From positions 124,001 to 188,000 of the forward strand of contig NZ_VLKR01000003.1 in assembly GCF_007830445.1 (NCBI RefSeq): a DNA stretch of 64,000 nt, in the 5' to 3' direction. Below the pieces are notes generated by a model. It was given only the letters and a program-made list of their open reading frames with translations. It had not been told where the DNA came from and made no database searches. This DNA is from Sphingobacterium siyangense. Its GTDB lineage: Bacteria; Bacteroidota; Bacteroidia; Sphingobacteriales; Sphingobacteriaceae. Below are positions 1-9,344 of this stretch, piece by piece; within the stretch, counting starts at the first letter, position 1, and each line of letters begins with the position of its first letter. The position numbers were made by a program, and so were the translations under genes.

Positions 1-1
1 T

Positions 2-577
2 TGGGGGATAGGTTTAGGAATCGTGTCCAATGGCGAAGTCTACCTAGGCCGTGATGGCTACTCCGGCGAAGTAGGACATATGCCCTTTATCGACAACGGT
101 GAACTTTGCTATTGTGGGAAAAGAGGCTGTTTGGAAACCGTAGCTTCCGGAATTGCTTTGGTCAACAATGCTAAACAGGAAATCCAAAAAGGAGAGCTGA
201 CTAAATTAAATGAATTACAACCCGATGAATTACAACATTTAACACCGACACATATTATTGAATCGGCAAACAAGGGTGATCAATTTGCAATAAATCAGAT
301 TTCAAAACTAGGAACAAACCTAGGAAAAGCATTTGCATCTTTAATACAGCTACTCAATCCCGAATTGATCGTGTTGGGTGGAAAAATTGCAAAAGCAAAT
401 GAATTGATCACGATTCCGATACAACAAGCCATAAATTCCTATACCATGGCCATTTTGAAGGAACATTGTGACATCAAAGTGTCAAGTCTAAATCTCGACA
501 GCAATACCGTGGGTCTGACAAATTATTTTATCACGAAGTACCTATCGGTTGAATTGCTTCATAAATCCAAAATCTAA
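2..577 (+). CDS. ROK-family sugar kinase or regulator, C-terminal part (5' end outside window)
   Basis: The reading frame is open from base 2, so the true start lies upstream and the N-terminal lobe with the DxGxT ATP motif is missing. The visible part carries the ROK hallmark: a GHM stretch followed by CYCGKRGCLE, the zinc-binding CxCGxxGCxE motif, and later the LNPELIVLGG strand typical of the C-terminal lobe. ROK proteins are glucokinases, N-acetylhexosamine kinases or NagC/XylR repressors; without the N-terminus these cannot be told apart. The stop codon overlaps that of the convergent CoA-binding gene by four bases, leaving no room for a terminator. Confidence 0.9.
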   Translation, partial: WGIGLGIVSNGEVYLGRDGYSGEVGHMPFIDNGELCYCGKRGCLETVASGIALVNNAKQEIQKGELTKLNELQPDELQHLTPTHIIESANKGDQFAINQISKLGTNLGKAFASLIQLLNPELIVLGGKIAKANELITIPIQQAINSYTMAILKEHCDIKVSSLNLDSNTVGLTNYFITKYLSVELLHKSKI

Positions 578-933
578 AACTGCCCTGTACTCAACAAGAC
601 AAGAGTACAGGCTCTTTCTGTCTTAATACCGTGCTCCATAGCGAGCTGTTCCAATTCTGCATTCTCCGCACCAGGATTAAATATTATTCGTTTTGGCTTC
701 GTCGCTAATATATAATCGTAATATTCTTTCTGATTAGGCTCACTAAGATACATTGTCACAGTATCAATATCTGTATGGATATCACCTTTCTTTTCAATAG
801 GAACTCCGGCGGCTTCCCCTCCACTCAAGCCAATATTAACGATAGCATGCCCATGTTTATGCAACATATTTGCAGCTTTATTCGAATAACGTGAAGGATT
901 GGTACTAGCACCTAAAATCAATGTTTTTTTCAT
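574..933 (-). CDS. CoA-binding protein (YccU-like, CoA_binding_2)
   Basis: A 119-residue single-domain Rossmann-fold protein. The N-terminus has the GASTNPSRYSNKAA pattern of the CoA-binding domain family related to the succinyl-CoA synthetase alpha N-terminus, and the C-terminal half keeps the IIFNPGAEN stretch that follows the last strands of the fold. Length is typical for stand-alone members. Biochemical function is unknown in this family; binding of CoA or a related nucleotide is inferred from the fold. It is convergent with the ROK gene. A long perfect hairpin lies upstream, between it and the serine hydrolase gene. Confidence 0.85.
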   Translation of the reverse strand: MKKTLILGASTNPSRYSNKAANMLHKHGHAIVNIGLSGGEAAGVPIEKKGDIHTDIDTVTMYLSEPNQKEYYDYILATKPKRIIFNPGAENAELEQLAMEHGIKTERACTLVLLSTGQF

Positions 934-983
934 CCCTTTTTATATCTTTTGTGTTTACCTGTTGCATGCATACTCAGGGCATG

Positions 984-1034
984 TAGATTATCTTCTTTGC
1001 CTTCTCGTTACAATAGGATAAAGAAGATAATCTA
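984..1034 (-). terminator. 15-bp perfect hairpin downstream of the serine hydrolase gene
   Basis: Bases 984-998 and 1020-1034 are perfect reverse complements (TAGATTATCTTCTTT arm), with a 21-base loop. It follows the end of the minus-strand serine hydrolase gene and precedes the CoA-binding gene on the same strand. No T-run follows on the minus strand, so it may be an mRNA 3'-end stabiliser rather than an intrinsic terminator. Confidence 0.5.
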
Positions 1035-1061
1035 AATTCTCAAAGTAGCATCGCTCAAAAA

Positions 1062-2252
1062 TTACTCATCGATGATAAAATCACCATGGTTGCTATACGC
1101 ATTTTTACGCAATACTGGCATTCCCATGATTTTATAAAGCTCGTCCAATTTGACCAAGCTTCCATTTGTCATATTAGAAAGTAAAACAATAACTATGTTT
1201 CTCTTTAAATCTCTTACATAAATATGTCTAAAACCGTGCCACCAACCTGTATGGTATACGATATGATCATTACCATGCTCAAACGTACGCCAACCATAAC
1301 CATAGCTAAAAATTCCCTTTTTGGCATCCGGATATCCTCGGTATGCCGAATCCAATGTTGACTGCTTTAACAATCGTCCATCTCTCAAAGCAAGATCAAA
1401 ACGATAAAGGTCACGCACCGTACTATAAATTCCTTTGTCACCAAGCGGTCCATCCTGAAAATTTTGCACGACCGATCTTCGCCATACCTTGTCATGTCCA
1501 ATAACGTTAGTCGGAATTTTATCATACACTGCCTTAGAAAGTGCAGCTGTATTTGTCATTCCTGCAACATTAAATACGCTGTCTTTCATATACGTAGCGT
1601 AATCTTGCTTTGATATCTTTTCAATAATGGCCCCTAAGACCATAAAGTTGGAGTTATTGTAAAAGAAACGCCCTCCTGGCGCACCATAGCGATTGGGTTT
1701 AAATTCAGTCAGCATTTTCATCACATCCTGATTCGTCATTCCTTTCTTACGATCAGGCCAATGTTCCTCGGAAAAATAAACATAATTAGGTAATCCCGAA
1801 CGGTGTGTCAATAACATTTTTATGGTAATACCAGGATAAGGAAAATCCGGATAGAAGTCATTGATCGTTTGATCGAGACGTAACTTTCCTGTCTCTACTA
1901 ACTTTAAAATTCCGACAGCTGTAAGCGGTTTAGAAACGGAAGCGAGTTCAAATTTGTCATCAATTTTTAGACTATCCCGTTTTAAGTAATTGGCCCAGCC
2001 GAATGTATTCTGATATAAGATTTTACCATCTTTCGCAACAAGAACATTCCCATTGAATGCAGCTTTTGAATGAAGATTTTTCATAAAAGCATCTATCTTT
2101 TGATCTGCATTATTTGGATTATAGACGAGCCTTGTGCTATCCACTTTTGCCTGCGCTATCGCTGCTTCCTTCTGTTTTTTCTCTTTTGAACTACAGGCCA
2201 TTGTAGATACAAACAAAAGAGCGACCATTCCCTTTAAAAAAAATAATTTCAC
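1062..2252 (-). CDS. Serine hydrolase lipoprotein of the class C beta-lactamase / penicillin-binding protein family
   Basis: A 396-residue protein. The N-terminal signal ends in the lipobox STMAC (Cys20), so it is probably an outer-membrane or periplasmic lipoprotein. The class C beta-lactamase fold is shown by S105-V-S-K108 (SxxK, nucleophile and base), a YNN tyrosine motif near residue 200 and a HTG box near the C-terminus in place of KTG. Members are DD-peptidases, esterases or aminopeptidases; the HTG variant is common in esterase-like members. A true resistance beta-lactamase is unlikely. The gene is monocistronic, with a hairpin downstream. Confidence 0.88.
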   Translation of the reverse strand: MKLFFLKGMVALLFVSTMACSSKEKKQKEAAIAQAKVDSTRLVYNPNNADQKIDAFMKNLHSKAAFNGNVLVAKDGKILYQNTFGWANYLKRDSLKIDDKFELASVSKPLTAVGILKLVETGKLRLDQTINDFYPDFPYPGITIKMLLTHRSGLPNYVYFSEEHWPDRKKGMTNQDVMKMLTEFKPNRYGAPGGRFFYNNSNFMVLGAIIEKISKQDYATYMKDSVFNVAGMTNTAALSKAVYDKIPTNVIGHDKVWRRSVVQNFQDGPLGDKGIYSTVRDLYRFDLALRDGRLLKQSTLDSAYRGYPDAKKGIFSYGYGWRTFEHGNDHIVYHTGWWHGFRHIYVRDLKRNIVIVLLSNMTNGSLVKLDELYKIMGMPVLRKNAYSNHGDFIIDE

Positions 2253-2584
2253 TATACTAAGTCTCCCGGATTTTTGTGTTTTCTGTATTGTATATCAATA
2301 AATACCCCCTATTTCCTGTGTCCTAAATAATATCAAATTATTGAAGCTCGTAATAGAAGGACCAGCATACTGATAATAATGCTAAAATGAAGATTTTAGT
2401 ATAAAAAAACGAATTTTTCCCTACAATAATTGTTATTCATCGTATATGTTACCTTTTTTACGCACAGCGTCTCTTTCACTATAGCGTTGAACAACCTGTA
2501 CTTCCTTCAACCAAACGGATAACGATAGAAATTATCGGTAAAAAAAGCTTTCCTGTGGAATGAGCTTAATCAATTAAGGCCATA
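2253..2584. other. Non-coding gap between the serine hydrolase gene and the pdhC terminator
   Basis: About 330 bases of AT-rich sequence with no credible reading frame on either strand. It should hold the promoter of the minus-strand serine hydrolase gene at its left edge; I could not place a convincing TAnnTTTG box there. Nothing else recognisable is seen. Confidence 0.5.
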
Positions 2585-2617
2585 AAAAAAGCCACTTTAT
2601 TACTAAAGTGGCTTTTA
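2585..2617 (-). terminator. Intrinsic terminator of the pdhA-pdhC operon
   Basis: Inverted repeat AGCCACTTTA / TAAAGTGGCT with a four-base loop. On the minus strand the stem is followed by a run of T, immediately downstream of the pdhC stop codon. Confidence 0.85.
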
Positions 2618-2634
2618 ATTCCTCTATTAAAGGA

Positions 2635-4266
2635 TTATGCTAATAATCTTACTGGATTTTCAACCAAAGATTTCAATGTTTGCAAAAATGCAGCTCCAGT
2701 TGCACCATCAACCACACGGTGATCACAACCCAAAGTCACTTTCATTACATTACCAGGAACTACAGCTCCGTTTTTAACTACAGGAACTGCTTGAATAGCA
2801 CCAACAGAAAGAATAGCTCCATCTGGTGAGTTGATAATGGATGTAAATTCATCAATTCCAAACATACCTAAGTTGGAAACTGTAAATGTAGATCCTTCCC
2901 AATCCGCAGGCTGTAATTTTTTAGCTTTCGCCTTTTGGGCGAAGTCTTTCACCTCTGCAGAGATATGTGACAATGATTTACCATCTGCAAAACGCACAAC
3001 AGGAACTAATAAACCATCTTCAACAGCCATTGCAACACCAATGTTGGTATGCTCATTGAAACGGATTTTATCGCCTTGCCATGAAGAGTTTACAGCAGGA
3101 TGTTTTTTCAAAGCAACAGCAACAGCTTTTACAACGATATCATTGAAAGAAACTTTTACTGGAGCAACCTCATTGATCTGCGCACGAGCAGCCATTGCAT
3201 TGTCCATGTCAATTGATACAGTCAAATAGAAGTGTGGAGCTGTAAACAATGACTCTGCTAGACGACGCGCAATAGTTTTACGCATTTGGTTAACTGGTTT
3301 TTCAGTATAGCGCTCTTCACCAACAAATGTAGGCAAAGTGATTGCTTTTGCTTCTGTTGCAGGAGCAGCTGCAGCTTTTGTCTCCGCAGGTTGTGCAGCA
3401 ACAGGAACAAACGATTCAACATCTTTCTTCACAATACGGCCACCATCTGCAGAACCTTTGATATCACTTAAATTGATACCTTTTTCTTGTGCAATTTTAC
3501 GTGCTAAAGGAGAAGCTTTCACACGAGAATCATCACTTGAAGACGATGCTACCGGTGCAGCAGTTACAGCAGCAGCTGAATCAGCTTTAGGAGCTTCAGC
3601 AGTTTCCGCCTTTGCAGGTGCAGATTTTTGATTTAACAAAGGTGTGATATCAGTTCCAGCAGGACCAACAATCGCGATGATGTCGTTTACCTTTGCAGCT
3701 TGTCCAGCTTCGAGACCAACATATAACAAGGTGCCATCAGCATAAGCTGTAACCTCCATAGTCGCTTTATCAGTTTCTACATCAGCAATAGCATCGTCAG
3801 ATTTTATCGTATCACCAACTTTGAAGTTCCATTGCGCAATGACCCCCTCTTTCATGGTATCACTTAACAAAGGCATTGTAATAACAGTACATCCCAATTC
3901 TTCAGGAGTTACAGTACTAGCCGAAGATTCTGGACCAGAAACTTCTTCTGCTTTTTTTTCTTCGGTTTCTTCTGGTGCTTTTTCAGCAGCAGGTGCATCA
4001 CCACTCAACAATGCTTGAAAATCTTCACCCGGTTCTCCTAAAACAGCAATAACAGCATCAATAGCTACTGCTTCGCCTTCTTTGGGACCAATATATAAAA
4101 GAGTTCCTTCTTGGTAAGACTCAAAGTCCATCGTAGCTTTATCTGTTTCAATCTCAGCTACTAAATCACCAGAATTTACTTTATCACCAACTTTTTTGTG
4201 CCATTTCGCGATGACCCCTTCGGTCATTGTATCGCTCATTTTCGGCATTCTTACTACTTCAGCCAT
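2635..4266 (-). CDS. pdhC: Pyruvate dehydrogenase complex E2, dihydrolipoamide acetyltransferase
   Basis: A 543-residue protein. It transfers acetyl groups from E1 to CoA in the pyruvate dehydrogenase complex. Domains in order: lipoyl domain 1 (residues 1-77, lipoylated Lys43 in ETDKATM), an acidic Ala-rich linker, lipoyl domain 2 (about 126-205, Lys167 in ETDKATM), a second linker, the E3/E1-binding domain (about 248-290, SPLARKIAQEKGINL), and the catalytic domain with the chloramphenicol-acetyltransferase-like DHRVVDG motif near His516. Two lipoyl domains and a short final RLLA C-terminus are normal for Bacteroidota. It lies 29 bases downstream of pdhA and is cotranscribed with it. Confidence 0.97.
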   Translation of the reverse strand: MAEVVRMPKMSDTMTEGVIAKWHKKVGDKVNSGDLVAEIETDKATMDFESYQEGTLLYIGPKEGEAVAIDAVIAVLGEPGEDFQALLSGDAPAAEKAPEETEEKKAEEVSGPESSASTVTPEELGCTVITMPLLSDTMKEGVIAQWNFKVGDTIKSDDAIADVETDKATMEVTAYADGTLLYVGLEAGQAAKVNDIIAIVGPAGTDITPLLNQKSAPAKAETAEAPKADSAAAVTAAPVASSSSDDSRVKASPLARKIAQEKGINLSDIKGSADGGRIVKKDVESFVPVAAQPAETKAAAAPATEAKAITLPTFVGEERYTEKPVNQMRKTIARRLAESLFTAPHFYLTVSIDMDNAMAARAQINEVAPVKVSFNDIVVKAVAVALKKHPAVNSSWQGDKIRFNEHTNIGVAMAVEDGLLVPVVRFADGKSLSHISAEVKDFAQKAKAKKLQPADWEGSTFTVSNLGMFGIDEFTSIINSPDGAILSVGAIQAVPVVKNGAVVPGNVMKVTLGCDHRVVDGATGAAFLQTLKSLVENPVRLLA

Positions 4267-4295
4267 TCTTTATTATATTATCAAGTTAAAGAGTA

Positions 4296-5291
4296 TTAAT
4301 CTAAAATAAATGGATAGTCTTGTTGTACATATACATCTTTGTACAATTCATCTGCAGTTGGATAAGGAGATTCCTCTGCAAATTTCACCGACTCCTCAAC
4401 GACCTTTTTCACATCAGCCTCAACTTCTGCAAACCAAGCGTCATCTGCATAGTTGTTTTCTAAAATAGCATGTTTAGTCGACAACAATGGGTCACGGTCT
4501 TTATACGCTTCTAGTTCTTCTTTCGTACGATATTTAGCTGGATCAGACATTGAGTGTCCTTTGTAACGGTACGTACGAATTTCTAGGAATGTTGGACCTT
4601 CACCTGCACGAGCACGTTGAACAGCTTCGTCCATCGCATTGTGTACAGCAACAACATCCATTCCATCAACCGGAGCAGAAGGCATATCGAAACCTAAGCC
4701 CATTTTGTAAATATCCTGCATGTTCGTTGTACGTTGTACAGAAGTACCCATTGCATAACCGTTGTTTTCACACACGAAGATAACAGGGAGTTTCCACAAC
4801 ATCGCCATGTTCAATGTCTCATTGAATGCACCTTGACGCACAGCTCCATCACCCATATAACAGATATTTACATTATCTGTACCAAGATATTTTTCAGCAA
4901 ATGCGATACCAGCACCTAAAGGAATCTGACCACCAACAATACCATGGCCACCCATGAATTTGTGTTCTTTGGAGAAGAAGTGCATAGAACCTCCCTTACC
5001 TTTTGAACAACCCGTGATCTTTCCATATAATTCAGCCATACAAGCATTTGCAGAAACGCCTTTAGCCAAAGCGTGGGCGTGATCACGATAAGCAGTGATT
5101 AAAGAATCTTCCGGTTTGATTACTGACATCGTTCCAGCGACTACAGCCTCTTGTCCTATGTACAAGTGACAGAAACCACGAATCTTTTGCTGTCCGTAAA
5201 GTTGACCTGCTTTTTCTTCAAACTTACGCATAAGTAACATAGACTTATACCACTCCAAATATGTCTCTTTTGTTATAGGTGTTGAACTCAT
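4296..5291 (-). CDS. pdhA: Pyruvate dehydrogenase E1 component, alpha subunit
   Basis: A 331-residue thiamine-diphosphate enzyme subunit that decarboxylates pyruvate together with E1 beta. The TPP-binding motif GDG...NN is present (GDGAVRQGAFNETLN to CENN), as is the phosphorylation-loop-like YRYKGHSMSDPAKYR region of E1 alpha proteins. Length is standard. It is the first gene of a two-gene operon with pdhC. The E1 beta gene is not in this window, so it must be elsewhere. A TAGATTTG box on the minus strand (5326-5333) is a plausible -7 element. Confidence 0.97.
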   Translation of the reverse strand: MSSTPITKETYLEWYKSMLLMRKFEEKAGQLYGQQKIRGFCHLYIGQEAVVAGTMSVIKPEDSLITAYRDHAHALAKGVSANACMAELYGKITGCSKGKGGSMHFFSKEHKFMGGHGIVGGQIPLGAGIAFAEKYLGTDNVNICYMGDGAVRQGAFNETLNMAMLWKLPVIFVCENNGYAMGTSVQRTTNMQDIYKMGLGFDMPSAPVDGMDVVAVHNAMDEAVQRARAGEGPTFLEIRTYRYKGHSMSDPAKYRTKEELEAYKDRDPLLSTKHAILENNYADDAWFAEVEADVKKVVEESVKFAEESPYPTADELYKDVYVQQDYPFILD

Positions 5292-5325
5292 TTCAAAGTT
5301 TTGATTTTCTTACTATTCTAGACTA

Positions 5326-5333
5326 CAAATCTA
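5326..5333 (-). promoter_or_regulatory. Candidate -7 box of the pdhA promoter
   Basis: TAGATTTG on the minus strand fits the Bacteroidota TAnnTTTG consensus, about 35 bases upstream of the pdhA start. No clear -33 TTTG is seen at the usual 19-base spacing, so support is moderate. Confidence 0.4.
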
Positions 5334-5472
5334 ATAATTTTGGACGAATTTCCTTGCCCAAAAATCAATTTTATTTATACTTTAAGACACTTCTAAGACA
5401 TTTGATTTAAAGTATATAGCATTTGATTACAAATAAATGAACGGCACAATCAAATAAATCAAAAACTTATGA

Positions 5473-5510
5473 AAATAAAAAAGCCAAAGGACTTAATAAT
5501 CATTTGGCTT
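5473..5510 (-). terminator. Intrinsic terminator after hisS
   Basis: AAGCCAAA / TTTGGCTT stem with a 14-base loop. On the minus strand it is followed by a T-rich tract, 25 bases after the hisS stop. Confidence 0.8.
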
Positions 5511-5534
5511 AATCTATTTTATGCAAACTGTTTG

Positions 5535-6917
5535 CTATCGAAGTTTTTGTATCAGCTCACTTTCAGTTACCTTTACCTGTTCCCCGCTTTCCATGTCCTT
5601 TAATGACAATTGCCCTGAAGTAGCCTCTTCGTCACCCACTAATAATACGTAGGGGATTCCTTTCCCATCCGCATAACCCATTTGTTTCTTCAATTTTACA
5701 GGAGAAGCATAGAGTTCCGAAGCGATATTTTCCTTCCGAAGCTTATTGAGTAAATTCAGGGTGTAACTTTCCAGTTGTTTATCAAAATTTATAATCAGGA
5801 GTTTGGTAGAATCGGCCTTACCGATAGGAAATAAGTCCAGCTCTTCCAACACATCATAGATACGATCCGCACCAAAGGAAACACCGACTCCGGTCAGCCC
5901 CTTCAGACCAAACATACCCGTGAGATCATCGTAGCGACCACCGCCACCGATACTTCCCATGGCAACCTCATTCGTCTTGACCTCAAAAATACAACCTGTA
6001 TAATAATTGAGGCCTCGAGCCAATGTAATATCCAGATCTATGATTTGATTAAGCAATTTTTCTTCAGCACCTAATTTGCCGACATAGTCAAACACTTCCT
6101 CAATCTCAGCGATACCATTTAAACCGACAGCAGAAGTTGCTAAAATCGTTTTTAAGGAAGACAGTTTCTCATCATTCGAGCCTTCCAATAAAATTATAGG
6201 TTTCAAAATAGCAAGATCTGCCTCGGTGAAACCCCTTTCCAACAATTCTTTGTTGACACCTTCCAACCCGATTTTATCCAATTTATCGATCGCGACAGTC
6301 ATATCCACAATCAGTTCCGGTTTTCCGATGATTTCAGCAATACCTGAAAGAATTTTCCGGTTGTTGATTTTAATATTAAAATCTTTCAGTCCAAAACGTT
6401 CGAAGGCTTCTTGATAAATCAAAATAAATTCAGCTTCATTCAATAAACTTTCTGACCCGACCACGTCGACATCACATTGATAAAACTCACGGTATCTTCC
6501 GCGTTGCGGACGATCTGCACGCCACACAGGTTGCACCTGAAAACGCTTAAATGGTAAGGTAATATCATTTTGGTGCATCACAACATAGCGTGCAAACGGC
6601 ACCGTAAGATCATATCGTAATGCTTTCTCTGATATATGAGGAATGAGCTTATTGGAATTTTTATCATGAAGCAGGTTATCTGGCGCTTTCGCCAAGTAAT
6701 CACCCGAATTAAGAATCTTAAAGATCAATTTATCACCCTCGTCACCGTATTTACCGGTAAGGGTTGTCAAATTTTCAAATGAAGGGGTCTGTATTTCATT
6801 ATAGCCATATTTTCTGAATACCGTTTTCAGTGTATCGAAAATATAGTTACGTTTGATCATTTCGGAAGGTGAAAAATCACGCGTTCCTTTTGCCAAAGAA
6901 GGTTTTACTACTGCCAT
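5535..6917 (-). CDS. hisS: Histidine--tRNA ligase
   Basis: A 460-residue class II aminoacyl-tRNA synthetase that charges tRNA-His. Visible signatures are class II motif 2 (WRADRPQRGRYREFYQCD), the histidine-specific ARGLNYYTG stretch, motif 3 (GGGGRYDDL ... GVSFGADRIYD) and the C-terminal anticodon-binding domain. I chose the ATG at 6917; an in-frame TTG three codons earlier is also possible. It is the last gene of the acpP-fabF-rnc-hisS run, 24 bases after rnc and followed by a terminator. Confidence 0.96.
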   Translation of the reverse strand: MAVVKPSLAKGTRDFSPSEMIKRNYIFDTLKTVFRKYGYNEIQTPSFENLTTLTGKYGDEGDKLIFKILNSGDYLAKAPDNLLHDKNSNKLIPHISEKALRYDLTVPFARYVVMHQNDITLPFKRFQVQPVWRADRPQRGRYREFYQCDVDVVGSESLLNEAEFILIYQEAFERFGLKDFNIKINNRKILSGIAEIIGKPELIVDMTVAIDKLDKIGLEGVNKELLERGFTEADLAILKPIILLEGSNDEKLSSLKTILATSAVGLNGIAEIEEVFDYVGKLGAEEKLLNQIIDLDITLARGLNYYTGCIFEVKTNEVAMGSIGGGGRYDDLTGMFGLKGLTGVGVSFGADRIYDVLEELDLFPIGKADSTKLLIINFDKQLESYTLNLLNKLRKENIASELYASPVKLKKQMGYADGKGIPYVLLVGDEEATSGQLSLKDMESGEQVKVTESELIQKLR

Positions 6918-6941
6918 ATTTGGCAAAGTTAATAAAATCCT

Positions 6942-7682
6942 TTATTCTACTTCTAGAATTTTAAGGAATTCACAGGCTTTTTCGGCTGCAGATTTCTCTG
7001 CAGATTTCTTATTAAAATCACGGCCAAGTCCACAAACAATACCATCAACGACCGCTTCAATACTAAACATTTTAGAAGACTCTCCTTCCGGATTGTCTGT
7101 TTGCCGAAATACGATCTCTTTGCCAGTATGTTGACACCACTCAATCAATCGACTCTTAAAGTTTGTTTCCGTCTGTTCCAATAGATGAATATCGACGTGC
7201 GGTTTAATAATTCGATTCAACAAAAAGCTCTTTGTAAAAACATAGCCCCTGTCCAGATAGACTGCCCCTACCAATGCCTCAAAAGCATCACCCAATAAGG
7301 ATCCCTGTTTATTCGGAAAACTGATCATTCGCGCATCAAACTGGATAAGCTCATTAAAACCCAACTTTCTAGAAAGTTGATTTAGGTTCGCTCTACTGAC
7401 AATTTTTGAGCGCATTTCAGTCAGGAACCCTTCATCTTTATAAGGATACTTCTTAAATAACAGCTCAGCCACAACCGAACCCAAAACAGCATCACCCAAG
7501 AATTCTAAACGTTCGTTGCTATTCTTGGCGCCCTCTTTAATTGTAACGGCAACAGACTTGTGTCTAAAAGCCATCTTGTACAGATGTACATTTCCGGGGA
7601 CAAATCCAAGCAGGTTTTTTAGTTTTCTAACGTATTCCCGATCTGGCGAAAAATATAATTTATATATCCTTGCAAAAGGCAT
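6942..7682 (-). CDS. rnc: Ribonuclease III
   Basis: A 246-residue double-strand-specific endoribonuclease that processes rRNA and structured mRNA. The RNase III signature NERLEFLGDAVLG is present with its metal-binding acidic residues, followed by a second acidic cluster (GDAFEALVGAVYLD) and a C-terminal double-stranded RNA-binding domain ending in KKSAEKSAAEKACEFL. It sits between fabF and hisS; the fabF-rnc pairing is widespread. An 84-base gap with a hairpin separates it from fabF, which may tune expression. Confidence 0.96.
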   Translation of the reverse strand: MPFARIYKLYFSPDREYVRKLKNLLGFVPGNVHLYKMAFRHKSVAVTIKEGAKNSNERLEFLGDAVLGSVVAELLFKKYPYKDEGFLTEMRSKIVSRANLNQLSRKLGFNELIQFDARMISFPNKQGSLLGDAFEALVGAVYLDRGYVFTKSFLLNRIIKPHVDIHLLEQTETNFKSRLIEWCQHTGKEIVFRQTDNPEGESSKMFSIEAVVDGIVCGLGRDFNKKSAEKSAAEKACEFLKILEVE

Positions 7683-7698
7683 CTCTTCTAAAAATAAG

Positions 7699-7728
7699 GC
7701 GACAAGTCCTAGTTAAAGAACCTGTCGC
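7699..7728 (-). terminator. Hairpin between fabF and rnc (partial terminator or processing site)
   Basis: GCGACA / TGTCGC stem with an 18-base interior. On the minus strand it is followed by CTTATTTTTAG. It lies inside the operon, so it may be a leaky terminator or a processing site; autoregulation by RNase III cleavage is possible but is inference only. Confidence 0.4.
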
Positions 7729-7766
7729 TAGCTCATATTATCAAACCATGTTTGAAGGATCAAACA

Positions 7767-9020
7767 TTAAGCTTTATATTTTTTCACAATAACAGTAGCA
7801 TTGTGGCCACCGAAACCGAATGTGTTGCTCAACGCCGCATTAACTATACGTTTTTGCGCTTTGTTGAATGTAAAATTCAAGTTATTATCAATTTCCGGAT
7901 CGTCTGTAAAGTGATTGATTGTCGGAGGGACAATATCATTTTGAACAGCCAATATAGAAGCGATAGTTTCTATAGCTCCTGCAGCACCCAAAAGGTGCCC
8001 TGTCATTGATTTAGTTGAACTGATATTCAATTTATAGGCGTGTTCACCAAACAGGTCAACAATAGCCTTCGTTTCACTAATATCACCGACCGGTGTAGAA
8101 GTCCCATGAACATTGATATAATCAATATCTGAAAAATCCATCTCTGCATCATTTACAGCCATTGTCATAGCCAGTTTTGCGCCCAATCCTTCAGGATGCG
8201 ATGCTGTGATATGATGCGCATCAGCACTCATTCCACCCCCTGCAATCTCTGCATAGATTTTTGCTCCACGTGCTAAGGCATGCTCCAAACTTTCTAAGAT
8301 CAAGGCACCTGAACCCTCTCCCGAAACAAAACCATCTCTATCTTTATCAAAAGGACGTGAGGCTGTTTTAGGGTCGTCATTTCTGGTTGACAAAGCATGC
8401 ATAGCATTGAACCCACCAATTCCGGCCTCATTAACTGTAGCTTCTGATCCACCCGTAACAATCACATCAGCTTTGCCCATACGGATATAGTTAAAAGCAT
8501 CTATCATTGCATTGGTAGCCGAGGCACAAGCCGATACGGCAGAAAAGTTAGGCCCACGAAGACCATGACGCATTGAAATATGTCCTGGAGCAATATCAAC
8601 GAGCATCTTAGGAATGAAGAAAGGATTGAAACGAGGTGTTCCATCTCCCTTTGCAAAGTTTGCAACTTCTTCAGTGAAAGTTGTTAACCCCCCTATTCCT
8701 GAGCCCCAAATTACTCCGATACGATTTGTATCTAATTTTTCAAAATCTAAGCCAGCATCTTTAATTGCCTCATCTGTTGACGCAATTGCATACTGGACAA
8801 AAGGATCGACTTTACGAGCTTCCTTACGATCCATAAATTCATGCGGATCAAACCCCTTTACCTCACATGCAAACTGAGTCTTGAATTTTGACGCATCAAA
8901 ATGCGTAATAGGAGCAGCTCCGCTTACACCATTTATTAACGCCTCCCAGTAAGCTGAGACGGTATTTCCAATTGGTGTAAGGGCGCCTAATCCTGTTACT
9001 ACTACTCTTTTAAGCTCCAT
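7767..9020 (-). CDS. fabF: Beta-ketoacyl-ACP synthase II
   Basis: A 417-residue condensing enzyme of type II fatty acid synthesis; it elongates acyl-ACP with malonyl-ACP. The Cys-His-His triad is visible: C165 in SACASATNAM, H305 in NVHGTSTP and H342 in SMTGHLLGAAG. Length matches FabF. It lies 27 bases downstream of acpP, its carrier-protein partner, and is clearly cotranscribed with it. Confidence 0.97.
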   Translation of the reverse strand: MELKRVVVTGLGALTPIGNTVSAYWEALINGVSGAAPITHFDASKFKTQFACEVKGFDPHEFMDRKEARKVDPFVQYAIASTDEAIKDAGLDFEKLDTNRIGVIWGSGIGGLTTFTEEVANFAKGDGTPRFNPFFIPKMLVDIAPGHISMRHGLRGPNFSAVSACASATNAMIDAFNYIRMGKADVIVTGGSEATVNEAGIGGFNAMHALSTRNDDPKTASRPFDKDRDGFVSGEGSGALILESLEHALARGAKIYAEIAGGGMSADAHHITASHPEGLGAKLAMTMAVNDAEMDFSDIDYINVHGTSTPVGDISETKAIVDLFGEHAYKLNISSTKSMTGHLLGAAGAIETIASILAVQNDIVPPTINHFTDDPEIDNNLNFTFNKAQKRIVNAALSNTFGFGGHNATVIVKKYKA

Positions 9021-9047
9021 TTATTACGATTAGCCTAATTAAATTAG

Positions 9048-9284
9048 TTAGTTAACGTTTTTTTCTAAATAAGCGATTGCTTGACCAACAGTACCAATAG
9101 TCTCTGCTTGATCATCAGGAATAGCAACGTTGAATTCTTTTTCAAACTCCATGATCAACTCAACAGTGTCAAGTGAATCAGCACCTAAATCATTAGTGAA
9201 TGAAGCTTCTGGTGTTACTTCGTTTTCGTCAACACCTAATTTTTCAACGATAATTGCTTTTACTCTTGAAGCGATATCTGACAT
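9048..9284 (-). CDS. acpP: Acyl carrier protein
   Basis: A 78-residue acidic protein carrying the phosphopantetheine site DSLDTVE at Ser37. It shuttles acyl chains during fatty acid and lipid synthesis. I chose the ATG at 9284, which gives the canonical [19 protein letters not shown]-terminus; a longer frame upstream to 9347 gives an atypical extension and is rejected. A TAGGTTTG box on the minus strand at 9345-9352 could be the -7 element of the acpP-fabF promoter. Confidence 0.97.
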   Translation of the reverse strand: MSDIASRVKAIIVEKLGVDENEVTPEASFTNDLGADSLDTVELIMEFEKEFNVAIPDDQAETIGTVGQAIAYLEKNVN

Positions 9285-9344
9285 GATTTTATAGTTTAAT
9301 TGTTTAATAAATCTGTGCAAAGAAAAATAAATTTCATCAAAATT

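Noticed and set aside
1062..2252. Antibiotic-resistance class C beta-lactamase
   Set aside because: The protein is a lipoprotein with HTG instead of KTG; this is typical of peptidase/esterase relatives, so resistance is not claimed.
3338..3631. Plus-strand frame inside pdhC
   Set aside because: It mirrors the Ala-rich linker and peripheral binding domain; its Ala/Ser-rich translation is an artefact.
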